The notes under the pieces were generated by a model. That model had not been told where the DNA came from, did no database searches, and worked only from the letters and a program-made list of their open reading frames with translations. Shown piece after piece: positions 6,465 through 12,480 of a stretch of 13,696 nucleotides of DNA. The position numbers and the translations under genes are program-made. The stretch comes from Sphingomonas bacterium (lineage in GTDB: Bacteria; Pseudomonadota; Alphaproteobacteria; Sphingomonadales; Sphingomonadaceae), in contig JAJAZM010000051.1 of assembly GCA_026785645.1 (NCBI GenBank), positions 1 to 13,696 of the forward strand, in the 5' to 3' direction. How positions within the stretch are numbered: position 1 is the stretch's first letter; each line of letters begins with the position of its first letter.

Positions 6465-7198
6465 TTCGTCTCCAAAAATTGCACATCGCGTGACAGCGAC
6501 CAGAATCGCTGGCCGCCGTCGAGCGTCAAGATTTCGCCGGTCATTGCGGTCGCGTCGATCAGGTAGCGCAACGCCGCGACCACGTCGCCCGGCTCGACCC
6601 CGCGCCCCAGCGGATTGAAGCGATGCATCGCCTCGAAATTGCGTTCGTCCTGACCATCCGACTGGAGCATCAACGCCGGCGCGATGCCGTTGACCCGGAT
6701 TCCCTGCCCCGCCAACGCTCGCGCGCTCAATTCGGTCAGCCCGGCCAGTGCCATCTTGGACAAGGTATAACTTAGATAATCGGGGTTGAGCGCCGACAAT
6801 TTGGCATCGAGCAGATTGACTACCAGCCCCCCCGAATCGCTGACCCGCGCAGCGAACATCTGCGTCAGCAGCGCCGGCGCCCGGACATTGACCGCCATAT
6901 GCGAATCGAACCCCGCCGCTCCCAACGTCTCGATCCGGTCCTCGGCAAAGCGCGCTGCATTATTGACCAGCAGCGCGACCGGCGGGAGCCCCTCGCTCGC
7001 CGCGAAGATCGCCGCCGCCGCGCCTGCCTCGGCCAGATCCGCCGCCACCGCGACCGCGCCCTCGGGCACCGCATCGTCGGCATGATGGACATGCGCCACC
7101 ACCGCCCAGCCATCTGCCAGTAGGCTTTCCGCAATCGTCCGACCGACTCGCTTTCCGGCGCCGGTGACGATTGCTGTGCTTGTCGGTTGCTTCACCAT
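6461..7198 (-). CDS. Short-chain dehydrogenase resembling pteridine / dihydromonapterin reductase (FolM/PTR1-like)
   Basis: A 245-residue Rossmann-fold SDR. The cofactor site reads TGAGKRVG (12-19), fitting the TGxxxRxG variant typical of the pteridine reductases PTR1 and FolM, where the arginine favours NADPH. NNAA is at 79-82. The active site has D131 (NLLDAKL) where classical SDRs have serine, with Y144 and K148 (YTLSK); an Asp-Tyr-Lys set is another PTR1/FolM trait. The end reads RVNGIAPAL and TGEILTLDGGQRF. It is expected to reduce dihydropterins (dihydromonapterin or dihydrofolate) with NADPH. Its stop overlaps the folB start by 4 bp, supporting a pterin role. No clear Shine-Dalgarno sequence precedes 7198; an in-frame ATG at 7246 would add 16 residues but would overlap the start of the divergent gene. 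A generic SDR remains possible. Confidence 0.8.
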   Translation of the reverse strand: MVKQPTSTAIVTGAGKRVGRTIAESLLADGWAVVAHVHHADDAVPEGAVAVAADLAEAGAAAAIFAASEGLPPVALLVNNAARFAEDRIETLGAAGFDSHMAVNVRAPALLTQMFAARVSDSGGLVVNLLDAKLSALNPDYLSYTLSKMALAGLTELSARALAGQGIRVNGIAPALMLQSDGQDERNFEAMHRFNPLGRGVEPGDVVAALRYLIDATAMTGEILTLDGGQRFWSLSRDVQFLETK

Positions 7199-7244
7199 CG
7201 CACGCGGATTGCGTCGGCCCGCGCGCAATGACAAGAGCAAAGCC

Positions 7245-7805
7245 ATGCCCGAGACCCACCCGCCCATCGTCATTACCGGCCGCAGCCTCACCGATCTGGC
7301 CAAGCTGATCGGCGAGCGCAGCCACCCCCCGGTAGATCGCTGGAACCCCGATCATTGCGGAAATTCGGACATGCGCATCGCCGCCGACGGGACCTGGTAT
7401 CACCTCGGCAGCCCGATCACCCGCCCGGCGATGGTTCGCCTTTTCTCGACCGTGCTTCGCCGCGAGCCCGATGGCACCCACCTGCTCGTCACCCCGGTCG
7501 AAAAACTCACGATCGAGGTTGAGGTCACTGCGTTTCGCGCCATCGCCATGACTAGCGAGGGGCAAGGCGACAAGCGCACCATCGCGTTCGAGCTCGACAG
7601 CGGCGACGCAATCATCCTCGGCCCCGACCATCCGCTGACCATCGGCCAAGACTTGCACGGCCCGAGCCCGCGCCTCGCGGTCCGTTACGGGCTCGAGGCG
7701 TTGATCGCCCGCCCGCTCTATTACGAACTCGCCGAGATTGCGCTGGCCGAGGCTAACGAGCCGCCCGGCGTGTGGAGCAACGGCGCTTTCTTCGCGCTCC
7801 AATGA
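7245..7805 (+). CDS. DUF1285 family protein
   Basis: A 186-residue soluble protein without signal peptide or membrane segment. It resembles the DUF1285 family of proteobacterial proteins: PPVDRWNPDHCG, MRIAADGTWYHLGSPITRPAMV, LFSTVLRREPDG, LVTPVEKLTIEVEV and a C-terminal RYGLEALIARPLYYEL. The family is widespread in alphaproteobacteria but has no established function, so none is assigned. The ATG at 7245 is chosen because it begins the conserved region; only a weak AAGAG-type sequence precedes it, and in-frame upstream sequence runs into the divergent reductase gene. It is the first gene of a tightly packed plus-strand cluster and overlaps the next gene by 4 bp (ATGA). That context ties it to CoA/nucleotide turnover and tRNA maturation genes, but only by position. 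Confidence 0.85.
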   Translation: MPETHPPIVITGRSLTDLAKLIGERSHPPVDRWNPDHCGNSDMRIAADGTWYHLGSPITRPAMVRLFSTVLRREPDGTHLLVTPVEKLTIEVEVTAFRAIAMTSEGQGDKRTIAFELDSGDAIILGPDHPLTIGQDLHGPSPRLAVRYGLEALIARPLYYELAEIALAEANEPPGVWSNGAFFALQ

Positions 7806-8398
7806 CCCTTGCTGCCAACTTGATCCTTGGCCGCCTCAAGGCCGCCCTCGAGCTCCCCCCGCCGCCGGGCCTGCTCGCCGGCGACCTCGCCGAACTGCCC
7901 GCTGGCGAACTGGTCACCGCCGCGGTGCTGGTCGCGATCACCGACCGGCCCGAGCCCGGGCTCCACCTCACCTTGCGCCGCGAGAATATGCGCTCGCACG
8001 CCGGCCAGGTCGCCTTCCCCGGTGGCCGCCTCGATCCCGGCGAGGATGTCGTCACCGCAGCGCTGCGCGAGGCGGAGGAGGAGATCGGCCTGCCCCCGGC
8101 TGCGGTCGAACTGTGGGGCGCGGCCGACCAGTATCGGACCGTCACCAATTACCTCGTCACCCCGATCCTCGGCCTCGTCCCCCCCGACCTTGCGCTGTCG
8201 CCCCACGAGCACGAGGTCGCCGACCTGTTCGAAGCGCCCTTGTCCTTTGTGCTCGATCCGGCCAACCAGCATCGCATGAGCGCGGAATTCCAGGGGGCGA
8301 CCCGAACCTATTACCAGATCAACTGGAACGGCCGCCGCATCTGGGGCGCGACCGCGGCGATGCTGGTCAACCTCACCCGGCGACTGGAAGCGGCGTGA
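7802..8398 (+). CDS. Nudix hydrolase, CoA pyrophosphatase type
   Basis: A 198-residue Nudix protein. The signature Gx5Ex7REUxEExGU is complete, from GGRLDPGED to REAEEEIGL. It is preceded by LTLRRENMRSHAGQVAFPGG, the extra motif that marks the CoA-diphosphatase subfamily (PCD1/NudL/YeaB-like). That family cleaves CoA and its derivatives to 4'-phosphopantetheine and 3',5'-ADP, using Mg or Mn held by the Nudix glutamates. The ATG overlaps the DUF1285 stop (ATGA), and the gene ends in a GTGA overlap with the tRNA nucleotidyltransferase. No independent Shine-Dalgarno sequence is visible at its start, so translation is probably coupled. A different nucleotide-diphosphate substrate cannot be excluded from sequence alone. 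Confidence 0.9.
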   Translation: MTLAANLILGRLKAALELPPPPGLLAGDLAELPAGELVTAAVLVAITDRPEPGLHLTLRRENMRSHAGQVAFPGGRLDPGEDVVTAALREAEEEIGLPPAAVELWGAADQYRTVTNYLVTPILGLVPPDLALSPHEHEVADLFEAPLSFVLDPANQHRMSAEFQGATRTYYQINWNGRRIWGATAAMLVNLTRRLEAA

Positions 8399-9579
8399 GG
8401 CTCGACGCGGAACGCTGGCGGGGGCGGCGCGGGGTGGCGCGAATCCTCGACGCGCTCGGTGCCGACCAAGGGCTGACCCGCTACGTCGGCGGCGCGGTGC
8501 GCGACGAATTGCTCCAGATCCCAGTCAATGACATCGATTTCGCTACCCGGCTTCGGCCCGATCAAGTCGTCGCCCGGCTCGAAGCGGCGCGGATCAAGGC
8601 GGTCCCGACCGGGATCGCCCACGGCACGATCACCGCCGTCGCCGATGGCCAGCCGGCCGAGATCACCACCCTTCGCGCCGACGTTTCGACCGACGGTCGC
8701 CGCGCCACCGTGGCCTTCTCCGACGATTGGAAAGCCGACGCCGAGCGCCGCGATTTCACCATCAACGCGCTCTACGCCGATCCCCAGACCGGCGAAATTT
8801 TCGACTATTTCGGCGGGCTGGGGGACATTGCGGCGCGCCTCGTCCGCTTCATCGGTGATCCGCTCCAGCGCATCGCCGAGGACCATTTGCGGATCCTGCG
8901 CTTCTTCCGCTTCCACGCGCGGTTTGGCCAAGGCGAGCCAGACGCGGCCGCGCTCGACGCCTGCACCGCCCGCGCCAACGACCTCATGGCCTTGTCGCGC
9001 GAACGGATCGCCGACGAGACCGTCAAGACGCTCGGCCTGCCCGATCCGGTCGGGACCATCGCGTTGATGGTCAATCGCGGCATCTTCATACCCGTCCTGC
9101 CCGAGATCATTAGCGCTACCCGCCTCGCCGCGCTGGTTGCCGACGAAGCCGCGGCGACCATCGCCCCCGACGCGATCCGCCGCCTGGCCGCGCTGCTCCC
9201 GCCAGATCCGGCGATAGCCGACAAGGTCGCCGCGCGGCTCAAGCTGTCCACGAAAGCCCGCAAGCGCCTCGCCGCCGCCGCCGATCCCGACCTGTCGACC
9301 AACCCCCGCGCGCTTGCTTATTGGGCCGGCACCGAAACCGCGATCGACCGCTTGCTCCTCGCCGGCCACCCCGCCGATGCAACCGCGCTGACCGCTTGGC
9401 CGGTCCCGCGCCTGCCCATCTCGGGCGGCAAATTGATCAAGCTCGGAATGACCGAAGGCCCCGCGGTCGCCACCGCCTTGAAGGCGATCGACCGTCGCTG
9501 GGTCGCCGCCGGTTTCCCCGACGGCCCCGCCTTCGACCAATTGGTCGCGGAGGAAGTCGCACGCGGAGGTAAGGGATGA
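8395..9579 (+). CDS. cca: CCA tRNA nucleotidyltransferase (class II, poly(A) polymerase family)
   Basis: A 394-residue protein of the class II nucleotidyltransferase family, which adds or repairs the 3'-CCA of tRNAs. The catalytic head is clear: RYVGGAVRDELL (29-40), the metal-binding DID pair D46/D48 in NDIDFATR, AERRDFTINALY with R118-R119-D120, and FDYFGGLGDI. It is followed by the neck motif EDHLRILRFFRFHARFG. The C-terminal 200 residues are helical body/tail and more divergent. Poly(A) polymerase cannot be excluded by motif reading alone, but CCA addition is the usual role in alphaproteobacteria. The start is a GTG at 8395 overlapping the Nudix stop (GTGA) with GGAAG 4 nt upstream; the long open frame upstream of it is only a shadow of the Nudix gene. 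The stop overlaps the next gene's ATG. Confidence 0.92.
   Translation: MRLDAERWRGRRGVARILDALGADQGLTRYVGGAVRDELLQIPVNDIDFATRLRPDQVVARLEAARIKAVPTGIAHGTITAVADGQPAEITTLRADVSTDGRRATVAFSDDWKADAERRDFTINALYADPQTGEIFDYFGGLGDIAARLVRFIGDPLQRIAEDHLRILRFFRFHARFGQGEPDAAALDACTARANDLMALSRERIADETVKTLGLPDPVGTIALMVNRGIFIPVLPEIISATRLAALVADEAAATIAPDAIRRLAALLPPDPAIADKVAARLKLSTKARKRLAAAADPDLSTNPRALAYWAGTETAIDRLLLAGHPADATALTAWPVPRLPISGGKLIKLGMTEGPAVATALKAIDRRWVAAGFPDGPAFDQLVAEEVARGGKG
9565..9569 (+). promoter_or_regulatory. Strong Shine-Dalgarno for the potassium channel gene
   Basis: GGAGG lies 6 nt before the ATG at 9576, inside the last codons of cca. It is the best ribosome binding site in this cluster and fixes the start of the channel gene although its ATG overlaps the cca stop. 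Confidence 0.8.
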
Positions 9580-10379
9580 GCATCACCGCGCTGCGCCACG
9601 CCGCTTATGCGGCGCTCGAGCCCCACGCCCGTAAGCATCACGGGCTGTCGCTGGTCAACAAATTGCTGGTGATCTGCATCGTCGTCGCGGCCGCCTTTGC
9701 CATCCTCGAGACCGAGCCCGAACTGATTACCAGCCGCCAGCCCCTGTTCCGCACCGCAGAGTTGATTTTCGGCGCGATCTTCACCGTCGAATATATCGTC
9801 CGGCTGTGGATCGTCCCCGAAAACCCCGATTATGCCAAATACCGCTTCCCGCGCCTGCGCTATTCCGTCAGCTTCCCCGCGATCATCGATTTGCTGGCGA
9901 TCGTCCCGACCTTCGTCACGCTGGGCGCGACCGGCGGCGGCAGCCTGCTGCTGCGTTTCTTCCGCGTGCTGCGCATCCTCCGCCTCGCCAAGCTCGGCCG
10001 CATGTCGAGCGCGTGGCGCGACCTGTCGTCGGCGGTCACCGAACGCCGCCACGAACTGTTGCTCACCATCAGCATCGCCGGGATCGTGCTGCTGGTCGCC
10101 TCGACCCTGATGTACTGGGCCGAAGCCGGTGCCCAGCCCGACAAGTTCGGCAGCATCCCGCGCGCGATGTGGTGGTGCATCGTCACCCTCACCACGGTCG
10201 GTTATGGCGACGTTTATCCGGTCACGTTGTTGGGCAAAAGCCTCGCCGGCCTCGTCGCCATCGCCGGCATCGGCCTGATCGCCATGCCCACTGGAATCCT
10301 CGCCGCCGCGTTCAGCGACGTCGTGCAGCGGCGGCGCGCGGAAGCGGCGGAAGCCGCATTGAAAGATGATCGCGGCTAG
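9576..10379 (+). CDS. Six-transmembrane voltage-gated-type potassium channel
   Basis: A 267-residue inner-membrane protein of the Kv-type ion channel family. The selectivity filter TTVGYGD is intact (T207-D212 covers TVGYGD). An S4-like voltage sensor carries positive residues at every third position: R127, R130, R133, R136, K139, R142. S1 is about 28-45 (LLVICIVVAAAFAIL), S2 follows with FGAIFTVEYIVRLWIV, S5 is about 165-185, and S6 is about 220-242 (LAGLVAIAGIGLIAMPTGILAAAF). The C-terminal cytoplasmic tail is short (about 20 residues, Ala/Glu/Arg-rich) and has no TrkA-N, RCK or cyclic-nucleotide domain. It is the last gene of the overlapping cluster (ATGA with cca) and ends 6 bp from the convergent PilZ gene. 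The link to tRNA maturation is positional only. Confidence 0.92.
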   Translation: MSITALRHAAYAALEPHARKHHGLSLVNKLLVICIVVAAAFAILETEPELITSRQPLFRTAELIFGAIFTVEYIVRLWIVPENPDYAKYRFPRLRYSVSFPAIIDLLAIVPTFVTLGATGGGSLLLRFFRVLRILRLAKLGRMSSAWRDLSSAVTERRHELLLTISIAGIVLLVASTLMYWAEAGAQPDKFGSIPRAMWWCIVTLTTVGYGDVYPVTLLGKSLAGLVAIAGIGLIAMPTGILAAAFSDVVQRRRAEAAEAALKDDRG

Positions 10380-10385
10380 CGGGGC

Positions 10386-10661
10386 TTATCCCAGCGCCCG
10401 CAATGGCAGCGGCGCGAGGAACACCCCGCCGGCCTCGTTGCCCAGCGCCCAGCGGATTTGCGCCGGAACGTCGCCCGTCTTGGGCACCCGCAAATCGAGT
10501 CGCTCGCCAATCTTCAGCTGCGCCTCGGCGGTCAGCTTGAAGCCGTCCTTGCTTATGTCGGTGATGATGGCGCGGATTTCCTCGCCCCCCGGCCGAAGCA
10601 GCACCGCTTGCAAGTCGGTCGACACCCGCGGGCCGCGCTTGATCTCGCCTACTTCCCTCAC
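10386..10661 (-). CDS. PilZ domain protein
   Basis: A 91-residue single-domain protein of the PilZ type, usually a cyclic-di-GMP receptor. The second ligand motif is present as D35-I-S37-K-D-G40 (DxSxxG). The first motif, normally RxxxR, reads K8-R9-G-P-R12, so the first arginine is replaced by lysine unless the register shifts; binding may be altered. The GTG at 10661 is chosen because it overlaps the stop of the GGDEF-EAL gene as GTGA and has GGGAG 7 nt upstream. A TTG at 10691 would add 10 residues (VPPVGSGQ-like) with no ribosome binding site. It is translationally coupled to the cyclic-di-GMP phosphodiesterase-like gene, suggesting that the two act in one signalling path. It ends 6 bp from the convergent potassium channel gene. 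Confidence 0.83.
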   Translation of the reverse strand: MREVGEIKRGPRVSTDLQAVLLRPGGEEIRAIITDISKDGFKLTAEAQLKIGERLDLRVPKTGDVPAQIRWALGNEAGGVFLAPLPLRALG

Positions 10662-12436
10662 TTGTCCGCTCCCAACTGGCGGCACGTCCAATAATCGAGC
10701 GCCGCTTCAGCTTCCAAAGGTTTGGCGAAATAATAGCCCTGGCCGCTGGCGCAGCCGAGCGTCGCCAAGGTCGTCGCCAGTTCGACCGTTTCGATCCCCT
10801 CGGCGGTGGTCGACATGCCCAGTGCGTCGGCCAGGCTGAGCACCGCCCGGACGATCGCTACGCTGTCGGGGTCGACCATCATCCCGGTGACAAAGCTGCG
10901 GTCGATCTTGAGCACGTCGATCGGCAACCGCTGGAGGTAGGCCAGGCTCGAATAACCGGTCCCGAAATCGTCCATCGCCACCGTCGCGTCCAATGCCTTC
11001 AAGGCTTCGAACACACGCTGGGCCCGGCCCGGATCCTGGACGATCGAGCTTTCGGTCAGCTCGAGCGTCAGCCGGTGGCCGGTCAGCCCCGATGATCTGA
11101 GCGTGTCCTCGACCATTGCCGCGATATTGTCGCGCGCCACCTGGATCGCCGACAGATTGACCGCGACATAGGCGTCGATCGGCGCTCCATTGTGCTGGTC
11201 CCATCCGGCCAGCGTCTGCGCTGCTTTGTCCATCGCCCAGCGCCCGAGCGTCAGGATCAGCCCGCTTTCCTCGGCCACCGGGATGAATTCGGTCGGGCTG
11301 ATCTCGCCGCGATCTTCATGGGTCCAGCGGGCCAGCGCCTCGAACCCGCTGACCTTTCCCGACTGCAGGTTGATCAGCGGCTGGTAAAATAGCTTCAGCT
11401 CGTCTTTCTCGAGCGCACGGCGAAGTTCGGTCTCGATCGAGAAGCGGCGCCGCGCCTGGCTCGCTTCCTCGGGCTGATAGACTTGCGGGGTCCCCGCTGC
11501 CTTCGCCTGCTTGACCGCAAACTGCGCGTTGCGGAACAATTCCTCGGGGTCCTGGTCGGGTTGCATCATCGCCAGCCCGATCGCGCATTCGACCCTGATC
11601 TCGAGGTCGGACAATTTGAACGGCGCGGTCATCACGTCCTGGATGCGGTCGGCGGCGCGCATCGCATCGTCCATGCCCTTGCGAAGCGCGACGATGATGC
11701 CGAATTCATTGCCCCCGGTGCGCGCCAGCCGGTCGCCCGATCGCAACGCCGAAATCAGCCGCCGGGCGAAGGTGATCAGCAGTTCGTCGCCGAACAGGCC
11801 GCCCATGCTTTCGTTGATCCGGCTGAAGCGAAGCATGTCGACGATCAGCACCGCATGGCCCCACGGCCGCACCAGCCCGTCGCTCCCGACCAGGTCCCCC
11901 GGCCCGCTTTCGGCGGATTCGATCATCTCGCAGAACGCCAGCCGGTTGGGCAGGCCGGTCAGGCTGTCGCGAAGCATTTCGGCGCGAAGCGCGGTTTCGG
12001 CCTGAACCTCGATCGTCCGGTCGACCATGCTGACCAGGCAGCGCGGACCCCATTTCGGATCGCGCGCCAAGGGTGCCAGCTTGATCCGGTAATGGATCGC
12101 CCCGACCCCGTCGCCGAGACTGAACTCAAGTTCGCTTGGGGCTTCGAAGTCGGCCAGGAACGATTCCATCAGCCGGGCGATCTGGAACTGCGTGCAATCG
12201 CGGAAATCGCCGGCCATCATCGCCGGATCGCCAATCGTCTGAATCACATCGTCGAACTTCTTGTTGCGATCGGACAGCTTGAGCACGCCGCGGCTGTTCA
12301 GCCCGACCACCGCCGCCGCGATCGGCAGGGCGTCGAGGAGGTCGCGGTCGCCCTCCCCCATCGCCACGTGCAGCGCGGGCACGGCCGCGACACGCGCGGA
12401 ATTGCGCCCCGTTCCGGGTTGTTTCGCCACCTGCAT
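10658..12436 (-). CDS. PAS-GGDEF-EAL cyclic-di-GMP signalling protein, probable phosphodiesterase
   Basis: About 592 residues. A PAS-like sensor region (about 30-150, LPIAAAVVGLNSRGVL) is followed by a GGDEF domain (about 155-320) and an EAL domain (about 340-585). The GGDEF site reads G241-G-N243-E-F, with asparagine for the catalytic Asp/Glu, and the upstream metal motif is DMLRFSRIN, so cyclase activity is probably lost. The EAL site looks complete: E366-A-L, VNLSA, LELTES, D489-D490 in DDFGTGYSSL, LKIDRSF, AEGIE and QGYYFAKPL. Hydrolysis of cyclic-di-GMP to pGpG is therefore predicted, with the GGDEF domain perhaps a GTP sensor. No transmembrane segment is seen. The start is uncertain: ATG 12436, GTG 12430 (AAGGGG 6 nt upstream, best spacing) or GTG 12466. 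It follows parC by 44 bp and overlaps the PilZ gene by 4 bp. Confidence 0.88.
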   Translation of the reverse strand: MQVAKQPGTGRNSARVAAVPALHVAMGEGDRDLLDALPIAAAVVGLNSRGVLKLSDRNKKFDDVIQTIGDPAMMAGDFRDCTQFQIARLMESFLADFEAPSELEFSLGDGVGAIHYRIKLAPLARDPKWGPRCLVSMVDRTIEVQAETALRAEMLRDSLTGLPNRLAFCEMIESAESGPGDLVGSDGLVRPWGHAVLIVDMLRFSRINESMGGLFGDELLITFARRLISALRSGDRLARTGGNEFGIIVALRKGMDDAMRAADRIQDVMTAPFKLSDLEIRVECAIGLAMMQPDQDPEELFRNAQFAVKQAKAAGTPQVYQPEEASQARRRFSIETELRRALEKDELKLFYQPLINLQSGKVSGFEALARWTHEDRGEISPTEFIPVAEESGLILTLGRWAMDKAAQTLAGWDQHNGAPIDAYVAVNLSAIQVARDNIAAMVEDTLRSSGLTGHRLTLELTESSIVQDPGRAQRVFEALKALDATVAMDDFGTGYSSLAYLQRLPIDVLKIDRSFVTGMMVDPDSVAIVRAVLSLADALGMSTTAEGIETVELATTLATLGCASGQGYYFAKPLEAEAALDYWTCRQLGADK

Positions 12437-12459
12437 CCCCTTGCAATAATCCCAAGGGG
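12437..12459 (-). promoter_or_regulatory. Hairpin covering the ribosome binding site of the GGDEF-EAL gene
   Basis: CCCCTTG (12437-12443) and CAAGGGG (12453-12459) form a perfect 7-bp stem with a 9-nt AT-rich loop between the parC stop and the GGDEF-EAL start. On the minus strand the 3' arm is the AAGGGG Shine-Dalgarno sequence, so folding would hide it. No T-run follows, so it is not a typical terminator of parC. A role in limiting or regulating translation is an inference. Confidence 0.45.
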
Positions 12460-12480
12460 TTAACACCCGGTTGCGGCTTG

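Noticed and set aside
7738..8394. A 219-codon N-terminal extension of the CCA transferase
   Set aside because: It lies out of frame inside the Nudix gene and is Arg/Pro-rich low-complexity sequence. The GTG at 8395 with GTGA overlap starts right before the conserved domain.
8311..9540. 409-codon minus-strand open frame across cca
   Set aside because: It is antisense to the motif-rich CCA transferase and has no family motif of its own.
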